This document shows positions 21,889-31,583 of a stretch of 64,000 nt of DNA, piece by piece; within the stretch, counting starts at the first letter, position 1, and each line of letters opens with the position of its first letter. Under the pieces are notes generated by a model that ran no database searches, was not told the origin of the DNA, and saw nothing but the letters and a program-made list of their open reading frames with translations. The stretch is from the NCBI GenBank assembly GCA_947477565.1, contig CANJUR010000003.1, forward strand, positions 141,535 through 205,534, written 5' to 3'. The position numbers were made by a program, and so were the translations under genes. This DNA comes from Deltaproteobacteria bacterium. GTDB taxonomy: Bacteria > Myxococcota_A > Polyangia > Polyangiales > Ga0077539.

Positions 21889-22422
21889 ATGGTCGATCGA
21901 CGGAAGGCATTGAAAGTCGTTGTGGGATTCGCGGGCGCCGCGGCTGCAGGGGTGGTCGTGTTTCCGGCGGCGGCGGTGGTGGCATCGTCGGCGAATGCCC
22001 CGCGACTGCCCGGCCGGCGGGCGGGCGGCGATGACGGCTGGCACCCGGTGGCCCGCTGGGATGACCTCGTCGTCGCCACGCCGTTGCAAGCACACATCAT
22101 CGGCGCCGAGGTCGACGCGTGGAACGTCTCGCCTGACCGACGCCTCGGCACCGTGTGGCTGCTGCGCGGCGGCGAAGGGACCGAGACCTTGCGCGCGTTG
22201 TCGGCGGTCTGTCCGCACCTCGGATGCTTGATCGAACACAGCGCCCGTGGCTTCGTATGCCCTTGTCACGTGAGCGATTTCGATGCTGCCGGCACGGCGT
22301 TGCGCGGGCCTTCTCCACGCTCGATGGACCCGATTGAGTCAAGGGTGCGCGACGGTGAGGTCGAGGTTCGCTGGGCACAGTTTCGCCTTGGCGGAGCGGA
22401 CCGCATCCGTGAGGAAAGCTGA
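21889..22422 (+). CDS. Rieske [2Fe-2S] protein of a cytochrome bc-type complex
   Basis: A 177-residue membrane-tethered iron-sulfur protein passing electrons from quinol to cytochrome c. A twin-arginine start (DRRKALK) and one hydrophobic helix (about 8-32) are followed by the Rieske fold. Box I is C108-x-H110-LG-C113 and box II is C124-P-C126-H127, giving two Cys and two His ligands plus the disulfide pair. After box II the usual Gly is Val (CPCHVSD). ATG 21889 is preferred over 21829 because GGAAG lies about 9 bases upstream and the twin-Arg then sits at the N terminus. The cytochrome b-c gene begins 2 bases after the stop. Confidence 0.92.
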   Translation: MVDRRKALKVVVGFAGAAAAGVVVFPAAAVVASSANAPRLPGRRAGGDDGWHPVARWDDLVVATPLQAHIIGAEVDAWNVSPDRRLGTVWLLRGGEGTETLRALSAVCPHLGCLIEHSARGFVCPCHVSDFDAAGTALRGPSPRSMDPIESRVRDGEVEVRWAQFRLGGADRIREES

Positions 22423-22424
22423 CG

Positions 22425-24170
22425 ATGGAGCCCCTTGGCTGGAAGGCATTTCTCGAAGAGCGCACGGGTCTACCGAGTGCGCTCGCTCGCGCATTTGACG
22501 TCGCGATGCCGGGCGGCCCGCGCTGGCGGCGGGTGTTCGGTGCGTCCCTCGCGATGCTGCTGCTTCTGGAGGCGCTGACCGGCGTCGCGATGATGACGGT
22601 CTACTCGCCCGGCATCACCACCGCGTGGTCGAGCACCTGGTACCTCGAGGCGGTGCTCCCGTGGGGCCGCATGGTTCGCGGGCTCCACCACTTTGGAACC
22701 CACGCCATCGTGGTGCTACTCGCCTTGCACCTCGCACAGGTCGTCATCGATCGCGCGACGCGTCGACCGCGCGAGCTCAACTATCTCCTCGGCCTTGCGC
22801 TCGCAGGGCTCGTGCTCTTCGCGACCATGACCGGCTTCCCTCTCGCGTGGGATCAACGCGGCTACTGGGTCTCTCGCATCGAGACCGGCATCATCGGGAG
22901 CGTTCCGGTGCTCGGGCCCACGCTGCAACGACTGCTCATCGGTGGCACGCACTACGGCCAACTCACGCTGACGCGGTTCTACACGCTTCACGTCTGGCTG
23001 GTCCCGCTGGCGTTGCTTCTCGGCGTCTGGGCGCACGTCGCGATGGTCCGACGGCACGGGCTTAAGGGCGATGCCGCTCGGGGCGATACGGATGCGCGCT
23101 GGTGGCCGGGGCAGGCTGCACGCGACGCACTCGTCGCTCTGATCACGGTGCTGCTGGTCACCTGGATGGCCCGGCGATGGGGTGCACCTCTCGATGCTCC
23201 GGCGGACCCATCGAGCCACTACCCGGCGGTGCCGGAGTGGTTCTTCATGCCGCTCTCGCAGTTGCTGAAACACTTCCCCGGTCGACGCCAGATCATCGGA
23301 ACGATGGTCATTCCAGGCGTCCTCACGACCTTCCTCGCGCTGCTTCCCTGGATCGACCGGAGCAGTTCGCGGCTACGGCGGGGGCTGACGCTGGCGCCCA
23401 TCGCCCTCGCGGGGATCGGCGCGTTGGTGTTGGGCCTTGAGTTGCGTCGGGACCTCGCGACCCCTGCCTTCCGCCGCTCGGAGCGTGCGGCAGAGGCGAC
23501 CTCACGACGGGCGAGGGGGCTCGCGCGCGCGGGCATCCCTCCGGAGGGTCCGCTGGAGATGGTGCGTAACGATCCCGCCGTGCGCCCTGGCGAACTCTTC
23601 GTGCAGTACTGCGGAACCTGTCACGCCGTGCGGGGCATGAGTCGGCAGCAGAAGGGCCCTCGGCTTGACGGCTTCGGTTCCCGCGACTGGGCCACAGCAT
23701 TCTTGACCTGGCCCGACCACCCCGAGCTGATGGGAACCACTGAGATTCATGACATGCCGGGGCAGCGCCGCCGTCTCCACGACGATGGGATGCGCGCGGT
23801 GTCGGAGTGGCTTTACTCAAGAGGGTATGAGCCTGGCGAGGCGGCTCCCGAATCGGCGTTGGTTTCCGCGGGTGAGGCCATCTACCGCCGCCGTTGCACG
23901 ACCTGCCATCAGGGCGAGGGCGACACCACGGAGACCGAGGCGGCCGACCGGGATGCTCCAAACCTCGATGCGTGGGGCTCTCGCGCTTACATCCGGGCGC
24001 AGTTAATCAATGCTGGTGCCCCGGAGAACTACGGCGCGCGCAACCACATGCCGCGCTTCCACGACCGTCTCAACGAGCGCGAGATGACGATGGTCGTCGA
24101 TTACGTTCGCTCGCTACGCACGCGCCCCGCTCCCACCGTTCGGGACGAACCTCCCTCGACGACACCCTGA
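22425..24170 (+). CDS. Cytochrome b (b6/subunit IV type) fused to two cytochrome c domains
   Basis: A 581-residue redox membrane protein. Residues 1-345 carry cytochrome b: haem ligands H88/H102 and H189/H204 with spacings 14 and 15, as in cytochrome b6, WDQRGYW in the Qo region, and PEWFF (270-274), the PEWY equivalent. After the last helix (about 322-340) a linker leads to two class I cytochrome c domains: CGTCH 396-400 with likely axial M444, and CTTCH 491-495 with likely M542. With the upstream Rieske protein this gives all redox centres of a quinol:acceptor oxidoreductase in two polypeptides. The c domains should lie on the periplasmic side. Confidence 0.92.
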   Translation: MEPLGWKAFLEERTGLPSALARAFDVAMPGGPRWRRVFGASLAMLLLLEALTGVAMMTVYSPGITTAWSSTWYLEAVLPWGRMVRGLHHFGTHAIVVLLALHLAQVVIDRATRRPRELNYLLGLALAGLVLFATMTGFPLAWDQRGYWVSRIETGIIGSVPVLGPTLQRLLIGGTHYGQLTLTRFYTLHVWLVPLALLLGVWAHVAMVRRHGLKGDAARGDTDARWWPGQAARDALVALITVLLVTWMARRWGAPLDAPADPSSHYPAVPEWFFMPLSQLLKHFPGRRQIIGTMVIPGVLTTFLALLPWIDRSSSRLRRGLTLAPIALAGIGALVLGLELRRDLATPAFRRSERAAEATSRRARGLARAGIPPEGPLEMVRNDPAVRPGELFVQYCGTCHAVRGMSRQQKGPRLDGFGSRDWATAFLTWPDHPELMGTTEIHDMPGQRRRLHDDGMRAVSEWLYSRGYEPGEAAPESALVSAGEAIYRRRCTTCHQGEGDTTETEAADRDAPNLDAWGSRAYIRAQLINAGAPENYGARNHMPRFHDRLNEREMTMVVDYVRSLRTRPAPTVRDEPPSTTP

Positions 24171-24171
24171 C

Positions 24172-24201
24172 TTGACCCTCGGCTCAGACGGGCGCTAACG
24201 A
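24172..24201 (+). promoter_or_regulatory. Possible sigma70-type promoter for the secreted hydrolase
   Basis: TTGACC (24172-24177) and TAACGA (24196-24201) are separated by 18 bases in the 41-bp gap before the ATG at 24212. The -10 is a poor match, so this is tentative. Confidence 0.25.
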
Positions 24202-24211
24202 GAATGACCCT

Positions 24212-25201
24212 ATGTGCCCGGGTCGCCCTTCAAAGCCAACATCCGTTGCGGCGGGGCTGCTCTTCGCGGCGACGCTGGGGTCGCGTGGTGTGCTAGCCCA
24301 ACCGGCACCTGACGGGGGGACGAACCTTGACCCGATCACGATTATTGACTCCCCAGAATTGCCGGATGACGGCCCGGCCCCAGCAGCGGAGACGGGTGCT
24401 CGTCCGGTGCAGGAAGAATCAACGGTCGCCCGAATAAACGGGGCCAGCGGTACATCACGGCCGGTGCGGTCTCGCATGTTCGGGCGTGCGGACGACCGGT
24501 TGGAGCACGAGCATCTGGTGGCCGCGCAGCGGTTGCGACGGCGGCGTCCTCCGACGGAGCCTGAACAACTAGAGCTCTCGGGAATTCCTGACGCATGGTT
24601 CTTCCGCCCACGCATGGCCGGACGGCAGCGGGTCTTCGTGTACCTTCACGCGCGGGGCGCAGATCCCCACGAGAACTGCGTGCGCTTCGCTCCTTTGGTG
24701 ACTCCGCGCGGGTGGCTGATCTGCCCTCAAGGCCCCGGGATGCGTGGCGACGGCCATCGCGTCTGGAACAACAACGCCACGCTGGCCCATCAATTCACGA
24801 TGACCGCGCTCGGTGCGCTTTCTCGACGCTTTCCGCGACGGGTACGGCAGAACGACAACGTGGTGATGGGCTTCAGCGAGGGGGCCTTCGTGGCAATGCA
24901 GACCGGGCTGATGGAGCCGGTGGTCTTTCCCCGCTGGCTGATCTTCGCAGCCCACGACGGCTATGTCGGGATGAACACCGATCTCTACCCCGCGGCGCGG
25001 CGCTCCCTTCGACGCGTCTACCTTCTTACCGGGGCTGGTGATGGCATCGTCGAGCGCACGCGCCGCGCCGCCGCCCTCATGCGCCGCGAGAGGTTGGGGC
25101 GGGTCGAACTACGCATCCTCGACGACGCAGGGCACCAACTGCCGCCGAACTTCGTGTCGGAGGTGCGTCGCGCCCTTGCCTGGGTCACCGCGAACCGCTG
25201 A
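24212..25201 (+). CDS. Secreted alpha/beta hydrolase
   Basis: A 329-residue protein with a signal peptide ending near VLAQ (about residue 29), a low-complexity acidic/Pro segment to about 115, and an alpha/beta-hydrolase domain. The nucleophile elbow is GFSEG with S222, and the probable catalytic His is H308 in DAGHQLPP. A GRQRVFVYLHARG strand and a CPQGPG turn precede the elbow. The arrangement resembles PHB-depolymerase/esterase-type hydrolases, but the substrate is not evident. It follows the cytochrome gene by 41 bp and may have its own promoter. Confidence 0.8.
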   Translation: MCPGRPSKPTSVAAGLLFAATLGSRGVLAQPAPDGGTNLDPITIIDSPELPDDGPAPAAETGARPVQEESTVARINGASGTSRPVRSRMFGRADDRLEHEHLVAAQRLRRRRPPTEPEQLELSGIPDAWFFRPRMAGRQRVFVYLHARGADPHENCVRFAPLVTPRGWLICPQGPGMRGDGHRVWNNNATLAHQFTMTALGALSRRFPRRVRQNDNVVMGFSEGAFVAMQTGLMEPVVFPRWLIFAAHDGYVGMNTDLYPAARRSLRRVYLLTGAGDGIVERTRRAAALMRRERLGRVELRILDDAGHQLPPNFVSEVRRALAWVTANR

Positions 25202-25209
25202 TCACATGC

Positions 25210-25237
25210 TTGACACAGGGGCACCCCTCGTTAGAGT
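25210..25237 (+). promoter_or_regulatory. Sigma70-type promoter for tig
   Basis: A perfect -35 TTGACA (25210-25215) and TAGAGT (25232-25237) are 16 bases apart, 45 bases before the trigger factor ATG. This is the best promoter match at the head of the tig-clpP-clpX-lon cluster. Confidence 0.55.
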
Positions 25238-25281
25238 CCACGGCCCGTCACCTTTCACCCCCCGTTGAGGCACAGCGTTCC

Positions 25282-26583
25282 ATGCAGGTCACTGTCTCGC
25301 GTATCTCGCCCGTTGAAGTATCGCTCCGCGTTGTCCTGTCAAAGGAGAAGGTCGATGCCGAACTCGACCGCGCCTTCCTGAAGCTCGGGCGCGACGCGCA
25401 GATCCGAGGGTTCCGCAAGGGCAAGGTGCCGCGCCCGGTGCTGAAGCAGTACTTCGGTGGTCAGGTCGCGTCCGATGTGTTCCGCAAGCTCATCGACCAG
25501 ACGCTCCCGGACGCCATCCGCGACCAGAAGCTCGAAGTGATCGGTCAACCGCGGGTCGAGTTGGACAGTGACATCCTCAGCACGGCCGAGTGGGCCTACA
25601 CCGCGCAGGTTGAGATCCGTCCGGACATGAGCGGCATCGACCTAGGTGCGCTGAAGCTCACGCGCAAGGTTTACACCATCGGTGACAGCGCGCTCGACCT
25701 CGCGCTCGAGCAGAAGCGCGAGGAGAACGCCACTCTCCGCACGCCCGACCCTATGCGTCCCGCGCTGGAGACTGACACGGCGACTTTTGACGTTGCAATC
25801 CTGGTTGATGGCAGCGAGATCGCTGAGTTTGGCGCCAAGGGCCGGACGGTGGAGCTCGGCCGCAACACCCTGATTAAGGAGATCGACGAGGGACTGCGCG
25901 CGATGTCCCCGGGCGAGACCCGTGAGGTCCCGGTGACCTTCCCCGAGACGCACCGGCAAAGGGAGCTCGCCGGCAAGACCGGTAGCTTCCGCCTGACCCT
26001 CACCACGATTCAGGAGAAGGTACTCCCCGAGCTTGACGACGAGTTCGCCAAGGACGTCGGCGCCGAGAGCCTGGAGGCCCTCAAGGCCAGCACGCTGGCG
26101 ACGATGCAGAAGCAGTTCGCTGACCGCTCGGACGATGATGTTCGCGAGGAGGCCATCAAGAAGCTGGTGGAGGCGAACACGATCCCGGTTCCACCGTCGC
26201 TGGTCACCCAGGTGCTGGGTCAGCTCCGGCCGTCTCTGCTGCGCGAACTCGGCGGCACGCTGGGCGAGGGCGCCGACCTGGAGACCACGCTGCGCGGCGA
26301 GGCTGAGCAGCGGGTGCGCGCGGGGTTGCTCCTGACGGAGGTCGCGCGGACACACAGCATCAGCGTCACCGAGGCAGACCTCAATGTGCGCCTGGAGGAG
26401 ATGGCGAAAGAGACCGGGCGCGCGCTCCCTCGACTGCGCGCGGAGTACCGTGACCAGCAGAAGCGCGACCTGCTGATCAGTGAAGTTTTGGAGAAGAAGG
26501 TACTCGACCTTCTGCTTAGCAAGGCAACGATCACCGATGTGCCGACGGACTCGAGCGAAGTAGATCCGGCGAAGGAGGATTGA
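25282..26583 (+). CDS. tig: Trigger factor (ribosome-associated chaperone)
   Basis: A 433-residue chaperone that meets nascent chains at the ribosome exit tunnel. The N-terminal ribosome-binding domain has the signature GFRKGKVP (43-50). The middle FKBP-like PPIase domain lies at about 165-240 ([30 protein letters not shown]). The helical C-terminal domain fills the rest. The ATG at 25282 is chosen because the family starts with a short strand like MQVTVSR; an upstream in-frame start at 25210 would begin inside the promoter. clpP starts 2 bases after the stop. Confidence 0.95.
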   Translation: MQVTVSRISPVEVSLRVVLSKEKVDAELDRAFLKLGRDAQIRGFRKGKVPRPVLKQYFGGQVASDVFRKLIDQTLPDAIRDQKLEVIGQPRVELDSDILSTAEWAYTAQVEIRPDMSGIDLGALKLTRKVYTIGDSALDLALEQKREENATLRTPDPMRPALETDTATFDVAILVDGSEIAEFGAKGRTVELGRNTLIKEIDEGLRAMSPGETREVPVTFPETHRQRELAGKTGSFRLTLTTIQEKVLPELDDEFAKDVGAESLEALKASTLATMQKQFADRSDDDVREEAIKKLVEANTIPVPPSLVTQVLGQLRPSLLRELGGTLGEGADLETTLRGEAEQRVRAGLLLTEVARTHSISVTEADLNVRLEEMAKETGRALPRLRAEYRDQQKRDLLISEVLEKKVLDLLLSKATITDVPTDSSEVDPAKED

Positions 26584-26585
26584 GC

Positions 26586-27206
26586 ATGGACGACCGAAAC
26601 CGCAACTTCATTCCGTATCCTCAGGTGATCGAGACCACGCACCGCGGTGAGCGGTCGTGGGATATTTTCTCGCGCCTACTGAAAGACCGAATCGTCTTCC
26701 TCGGCACTGAGGTCAACGACGACGTCGCGAATATCATCATCGCTCAGTTGTTGTATCTGGAGAGTGAAGATCCCGATAAGGAGATCATGCTCTACATCAA
26801 CAGCCCCGGCGGGGTGATCACCTCGGGACTCGCGATCTACGACACGATGCAATACATCCGCTGCCCGGTGAGCACACTGTGCCTGGGGATGGCGGCTTCG
26901 ATGGCGTCAGTGCTGCTTTGCGCGGGCACCAAGGGCCGCCGTCTGGCGCTCCCGAACTCGCGTATCCTGCTGCACCAGCCGCTCGGCGGGGCGCGCGGGC
27001 AGGCGACGGACATCGAGATCCACGCGAAGGAGATTTTGTATCTCCGCCAGAAGCTCACGGACATCTACGTGCAGCACACCGGCCAGGAGAGTGAGAAGAT
27101 CCGGCGCGACACGGAGCGCGACTTCTACCTGAGCGCCGCGGACTCCAAGACCTACGGACTGATTGACGAAGTCGTCACCGGCCGCAAGGAAGCGCCCAAG
27201 CGCTGA
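26586..27206 (+). CDS. clpP: ATP-dependent Clp protease proteolytic subunit
   Basis: A 206-residue serine protease that forms the double-ring proteolytic chamber partnered by ClpX. The catalytic triad is S105 (GMAASMAS), H130 (LLHQPLGG) and D179 (RDF). The ATG at 26586 follows AAGGAGG by 8 bases, within the last codons of tig, so it is translated from the tig transcript. clpX follows after 108 bp, which holds a promoter-like element. Confidence 0.97.
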   Translation: MDDRNRNFIPYPQVIETTHRGERSWDIFSRLLKDRIVFLGTEVNDDVANIIIAQLLYLESEDPDKEIMLYINSPGGVITSGLAIYDTMQYIRCPVSTLCLGMAASMASVLLCAGTKGRRLALPNSRILLHQPLGGARGQATDIEIHAKEILYLRQKLTDIYVQHTGQESEKIRRDTERDFYLSAADSKTYGLIDEVVTGRKEAPKR

Positions 27207-27226
27207 GCTTGATGGCTGTGGTTCGC

Positions 27227-27255
27227 TTGCTCCGTTGTGGGGCGGCGTCTAAACT
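27227..27255 (+). promoter_or_regulatory. Sigma70-type promoter for clpX
   Basis: TTGCTC (27227-27232) and TAAACT (27250-27255) with a 17-base spacer lie in the clpP-clpX gap, 59 bases before the clpX GTG. It would give clpX, and perhaps lon, transcription independent of tig-clpP. Confidence 0.5.
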
Positions 27256-27314
27256 CGATTCGGAATAAGCATTTCCCAGCCACGCGCACTGAGCCGTGGA
27301 GGAACGAGGCACCG

Positions 27315-28571
27315 GTGACGGGCAAGGATCGAGGGGATCACGGCAACCTGACGTGCTCCTTCTGCGGCAAAAGCCAGCGGGACGTGAAGAAACTCATCGC
27401 AGGACCGACGGTCTACATTTGTGATGAGTGCATTGGGTTGTGCAATGACATCCTGGTGGAGGAGGGGGAGCGCGAGGACAACCTCCGCGGCAGTTCTCCC
27501 ATCCCGAAACCGGTGGAAATCAAGGCTATTCTGGACGACTACGTGGTCGGACAGGATCGGGCCAAGAAGATCCTCGCGGTGGCAGTGCACAATCACTACA
27601 AGCGTATTGAGGCGAAGGGTGCGGGCGAGGAGGTTGACCTCCAGAAGTCCAACATCCTGCTCCTTGGCCCTACCGGCACGGGGAAGACCCTGCTGGCTCA
27701 AACGCTGGCAAAGATCCTGAATGTACCCTTCGCGATCGCCGACGCCACCACGCTTACCGAGGCGGGGTACGTCGGCGAGGACGTCGAGAACATCATTGTT
27801 CAGTTGCTCCAGAATGCCGATCACGACATTGAGCGAGCTCAGCGCGGCATCGTCTACATCGACGAGATCGACAAGATTGCTCGCAAGGGTGACAATCCTT
27901 CGATCACTCGCGATGTGTCTGGGGAAGGCGTGCAGCAGGCGCTGCTCAAGATTCTTGAGGGCACCGTTGCCAATGTGCCGCCGAAGGGTGGTCGCAAGCA
28001 CCCTCAGCAGGAGTTTCTGCAGGTCGACACGACAAACATTCTCTTCATCTGCGGCGGGGCCTTCGTGGGACTCGATCAGGTGATCGAGCGACGTACAAAT
28101 ACGAAGAGTCTCGGATTCGGGGCTGAGATTGCCAGCAAGAACGAACGGAAGATCGGCGAACTTCTGGCGCAGGTACAGCCGGAAGACCTCCTGAAATTCG
28201 GTCTCATTCCAGAGTTTATCGGCCGTCTACCGATGATTGCGACGCTGCACGAACTCAATGAAGAAGCCCTCATCGATGTGCTGACAAAGCCTAAAAACTC
28301 ACTGGAGCGACAATACAAGAAGCTCTTCGAGATGGATGGCGTGAAGCTTAAGTTCACTCGCGGTGCTCTCGCCGCGGTGGCTCGCGAGGCGCTGACACGA
28401 TTGAGTGGCGCGCGTGGATTGAGGGCGATCCTTGAGAACGCGATGCTCGACGTGATGTATGAGATCCCGAGCAAGAGCGGTATCAAGGAGGTCATCGTGA
28501 GCGAGGAGGTCATCCTCCGACATGAGACCCCGCTCATCGTCTACCATAAAGAGTCTGCGGAGAGCGCGTAG
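27315..28571 (+). CDS. clpX: ClpX ATPase specificity subunit of ClpXP
   Basis: A 418-residue AAA+ unfoldase. The N-terminal zinc-binding domain has C14, C17, C36 and C39. Walker A is GPTGTGKT (118-125), Walker B is IVYIDEIDK, and a GYVGED pore loop follows. The tripeptide contacting ClpP lies in the LGFGAE loop, and the sensor-2 arginine in [12 protein letters not shown] 27315 puts the zinc domain at the usual place; GGAGGAACGAGG just upstream serves as the ribosome-binding site. Another frame-compatible start at 27237 lies inside the promoter region. Confidence 0.96.
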   Translation: MTGKDRGDHGNLTCSFCGKSQRDVKKLIAGPTVYICDECIGLCNDILVEEGEREDNLRGSSPIPKPVEIKAILDDYVVGQDRAKKILAVAVHNHYKRIEAKGAGEEVDLQKSNILLLGPTGTGKTLLAQTLAKILNVPFAIADATTLTEAGYVGEDVENIIVQLLQNADHDIERAQRGIVYIDEIDKIARKGDNPSITRDVSGEGVQQALLKILEGTVANVPPKGGRKHPQQEFLQVDTTNILFICGGAFVGLDQVIERRTNTKSLGFGAEIASKNERKIGELLAQVQPEDLLKFGLIPEFIGRLPMIATLHELNEEALIDVLTKPKNSLERQYKKLFEMDGVKLKFTRGALAAVAREALTRLSGARGLRAILENAMLDVMYEIPSKSGIKEVIVSEEVILRHETPLIVYHKESAESA

Positions 28572-28592
28572 CCTCCGCCCGCAGGAGCCTCC

Positions 28593-31073
28593 ATGTCATC
28601 ATTGAAGGGAGAGGGCACGGGCGAGCGCCTGGTGCTGCCGTTGCTGCCATTGCGGGACATCATTGTCTTTCCGCGTATGGTCGTGCCGCTGTTCGTTGGC
28701 CGCGAGAAGAGCATCGCCGCGATCGATGCGGCGCTTGCCGGTGACAAGGAGATTTTCCTCGCGGCTCAGAAGCGGCCGCGTACCAATGCCCCGGTGCCCG
28801 ACGACATCTACGAAGTCGGTACCATCGGTAGTATTCACCAGTTTCACCGACTGCCCGATGGCACCGTGAAAGTACTGGTGGAGGGTCGCCGCCGCGGTGT
28901 TGTGCGCCGTTGGCATGACCACGAGCCCCACTTTCTCTGCGACGTCGAGGCACTCGAAGACACGGTCTCTTCGAGCCTCGAGATCGACGGACTCATGCGC
29001 TCGGTGCAATCGTCCTTTGAAGCCTATGTTAAACTCAACAAGCGAGTTCCGCCGGAGGTTTTGATCTCGGTCCAGACTCTCGATGAGCCCGGTCGACTCG
29101 CGGATACAGTGGTGGTGCACCTCGGGAGCATCAAGCTCACGGACCGCCAGGCGTTACTTGAGATGACCGATGCAGTGCAGCGCCTCGAGCAGTTGCACGA
29201 AGCGATGCAGGCGGAAATCGAGATCTTACAGGTAGAGAAGAAGATCCGCTCGCGGGTGAAGCGCCAGATGGAGCGTACTCAGAAGGAGTACTATCTGAAT
29301 GAGCAGATGCAGGCGATCCAGAAGGAGCTCGGTGAGCGCGACGAGTTCAAGAATGAGATGCAGGAGTTCGAGGATCGCCTGAAGAAGAAGCGGATGTCCA
29401 AGGACGCCGTGGAGCGGGTCCGCAAGGAGATCAAGAAGCTTCGGATGATGCAGCCGATGAGTGCCGAGGCGACGGTGGTGCGCAACTACCTCGACTGGAT
29501 TCTCGCGCTGCCGTGGGGTGACCGCTCCGATGACCGACTCGATGTCATCGAGGCGGAGAAGATCCTCGATGAGGACCACTATGGACTCAAGGCCGTCAAG
29601 GAGCGGGTCCTGGAGTTTCTTGCGGTTCGGGCGCTCTCGGACAAGCCTCGCAGCCCAGTGCTGTGCCTCGTCGGACCGCCAGGCGTTGGCAAGACCTCCC
29701 TCGCGCGCTCCCTCGCGCGCTCGATGAATCGGAAATTCGTGCGCATCTCGCTCGGAGGTGTGCGCGACGAGGCGGAGGTTCGCGGGCACCGACGGACGTA
29801 CATCGGCGCACTCCCGGGCAAGATTATTCAGTCATTGAAGAAGGCCGGGACGGACAACCCGGTGTTCTTGTTGGATGAGGTCGATAAGATGAGCACAGAC
29901 TTCCGGGGCGACCCGGCGGCTGCGTTGCTTGAGGTGCTCGACCCCGAACAGAACAATGCCTTCAATGATCATTATCTCGATATGGACTACGATCTCTCGG
30001 AGGTCATCTTCATCACTACGGCAAACACCCTCGGAAGCATTCCGTTGCCGTTGCAAGACCGGATGGAGATCATTCAACTCAGTAGTTATACTGAGTACGA
30101 GAAGCTCAACATCGCTGTGAAGTACCTCGTTCTTCGACAGCTGCGCGAGTGCGGGCTTGAGGGCGTGAAGGTAGATATCAGCGAGGGTGCAGTACGCACG
30201 GTGATCAATCACTACACCCACGAAGCTGGCGTGCGAAACCTGGAACGAGAGCTCGGTAGCTTGATTCGCAAGGTGGCGCGTCGAGTCTTGAAGGACGGGA
30301 AGGGTGGTACGTACCTCGTTGAGGCGCGGGACATCCCGAAGTACCTGGGAGTGCCGAAGTACCGCGTGGGGCGTAAGGAGGAGCAGGACGCAATCGGCCT
30401 CACGGCGGGCCTCGCGGTGACCTCCTTCGGCGGTGAACTGCTGGCCAATGAGGTCGCGGTGGTTCCCGGCAAGGGCAAGTTGATCGTCACCGGGAAGCTC
30501 GGCACGGTGATGCAGGAGTCGGCGCAGGCCGCGATGAGCTATGTGCGCTCGCGCTCCACGCTCTTCGGACTTGAGCCGGACTTCTATTCGAAGATCGATG
30601 TGCACATCCACTTTCCCGAGGGCGCGATTCCCAAGGATGGCCCAAGCGCGGGCGTAACGATGGTTACGTCGCTCGTGTCGGCGCTGCTGAAACTTCCGGT
30701 GCGTCGCGATGTGGCGATGACCGGTGAGATTACTCTCCGCGGCCGGGTGCTGGAGATCGGCGGCTTGAAGGAGAAACTCCTGGCAGCGCACCGCGGTGGC
30801 ATCGGCACGGTCATCATTCCGCGGGACAATCGGAAAGACCTGCGGGATGTCCCACGGCGCGTGCTCAAGGCGATGCGAGTGGTGCTGGTCGAACACGTCG
30901 ATGACGTGTTGCGCGAGGTGCTCGTCTGGCCGGAAGCCAACCTGCGGCTCGGTGACCGACCGAGGCCGATGGAGTACCGCGACGGCGCGATGGTTGAAGA
31001 GGAAGAGCGTCCGCTCGATCGCGCGGCAGGTGCACGACGCGCGGCAGGCGAGGGAGCGCGACCAATAGGTTGA
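28593..31073 (+). CDS. lon: ATP-dependent protease La (Lon)
   Basis: An 826-residue AAA+ serine protease that removes damaged and short-lived regulatory proteins. In order: the N-terminal substrate domain beginning [13 protein letters not shown], a coiled-coil helix region (about 190-280), Walker A GPPGVGKT (361-368), Walker [10 protein letters not shown], and the protease domain with the Ser-Lys dyad S685 (PKDGPSAG) and K728 (GGLKEK). The C-terminal 30 residues are an Arg/Ala-rich addition. AGGAG stands 6-7 bases before the ATG, and clpX ends 21 bp upstream. Confidence 0.97.
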   Translation: MSSLKGEGTGERLVLPLLPLRDIIVFPRMVVPLFVGREKSIAAIDAALAGDKEIFLAAQKRPRTNAPVPDDIYEVGTIGSIHQFHRLPDGTVKVLVEGRRRGVVRRWHDHEPHFLCDVEALEDTVSSSLEIDGLMRSVQSSFEAYVKLNKRVPPEVLISVQTLDEPGRLADTVVVHLGSIKLTDRQALLEMTDAVQRLEQLHEAMQAEIEILQVEKKIRSRVKRQMERTQKEYYLNEQMQAIQKELGERDEFKNEMQEFEDRLKKKRMSKDAVERVRKEIKKLRMMQPMSAEATVVRNYLDWILALPWGDRSDDRLDVIEAEKILDEDHYGLKAVKERVLEFLAVRALSDKPRSPVLCLVGPPGVGKTSLARSLARSMNRKFVRISLGGVRDEAEVRGHRRTYIGALPGKIIQSLKKAGTDNPVFLLDEVDKMSTDFRGDPAAALLEVLDPEQNNAFNDHYLDMDYDLSEVIFITTANTLGSIPLPLQDRMEIIQLSSYTEYEKLNIAVKYLVLRQLRECGLEGVKVDISEGAVRTVINHYTHEAGVRNLERELGSLIRKVARRVLKDGKGGTYLVEARDIPKYLGVPKYRVGRKEEQDAIGLTAGLAVTSFGGELLANEVAVVPGKGKLIVTGKLGTVMQESAQAAMSYVRSRSTLFGLEPDFYSKIDVHIHFPEGAIPKDGPSAGVTMVTSLVSALLKLPVRRDVAMTGEITLRGRVLEIGGLKEKLLAAHRGGIGTVIIPRDNRKDLRDVPRRVLKAMRVVLVEHVDDVLREVLVWPEANLRLGDRPRPMEYRDGAMVEEEERPLDRAAGARRAAGEGARPIG

Positions 31074-31074
31074 C

Positions 31075-31104
31075 CTCCCGGCCCCACGGAGTAAAAGCCG
31101 GGGG
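31075..31104 (+). terminator. Terminator-like hairpin after lon
   Basis: CTCCCGGC (31075-31082) pairs with GCCGGGGG (31097-31104) around a 14-base loop, starting just after the lon stop and ending 6 bases before tRNA-Val. There is no T-run, so it may instead be a processing or pausing structure. Confidence 0.3.
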
Positions 31105-31110
31105 CCTTAC

Positions 31111-31182
31111 GCGCGGTTAGCTCAGTGGCAGAGCGCCTGCTTTACACGCAGGATGTCGCAGGTTCGATCCCTGCCCCGCGCA
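31111..31182 (+). tRNA. tRNA-Val (anticodon UAC)
   Basis: A 72-nt cloverleaf. The D-arm is GCTC-AGTGGCA-GAGC, the anticodon arm is CCTGC-TTTACAC-GCAGG with anticodon TAC, the variable loop has 5 nt, and the T-arm is GCAGG-TTCGATC-CCTGC. The acceptor is GCGCGGT against CCCGCGC, so the seventh pair is U-C rather than a Watson-Crick pair; the other six pair. The discriminator base is A and CCA is not encoded (ACA follows). Confidence 0.93.
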
Positions 31183-31214
31183 CATTCTCTGCTCGTCGAA
31201 GAAAGCCGAATGTC

Positions 31215-31574
31215 ATGCTCGCACGCGAACATTGTCGGAATCTCGTGCTGAAGTATGCGACCGGGGCAGGGGTCGGCGGGCTCATCCCAATTCCCGGGAC
31301 CTCCATGGCGGTCACCGCCGCAGAGGTGAAGCTGGTCGTCGATATCGCCTCGGCCTATGGCGCTCGCATCGATGACGCCGATGCAATCAAGCTCATCGGC
31401 CTCTCCACCATCAAGAACCTCGGGATGAAGGTCATCGGTGAGGCCATCGGATGGGTGCCGCTGGTAGGTTGGGCCGCGCGCCCGGCCTTGTTTGCGGCTT
31501 CCGTCAAGGCGGTCGGCGACGCGACTGTTCGGCACTACGAGGCCCTCCGGCCCGACGCCATCTACTCACACTGA
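31215..31574 (+). CDS. DUF697-like small membrane-associated protein
   Basis: A 119-residue protein with two hydrophobic, Gly-rich stretches (about 13-33, GAGVGGLIPIPG, and 70-92) and an A-E-V-K-L-V-V-D-I-A-xx-YG segment between them. This pattern, LIPIPG-x-TA...E...I...YG, is that of DUF697-type proteins of unknown function. The ATG at 31215 is chosen because an earlier in-frame start lies inside the tRNA gene. It converges on the Ser/Thr kinase gene, 9 bp apart. Confidence 0.7.
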   Translation: MLAREHCRNLVLKYATGAGVGGLIPIPGTSMAVTAAEVKLVVDIASAYGARIDDADAIKLIGLSTIKNLGMKVIGEAIGWVPLVGWAARPALFAASVKAVGDATVRHYEALRPDAIYSH

Positions 31575-31583
31575 TCGACCGCC

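Noticed and set aside
31125..31214. Earlier start for the DUF697-like protein
   Set aside because: It would run through the tRNA-Val gene.
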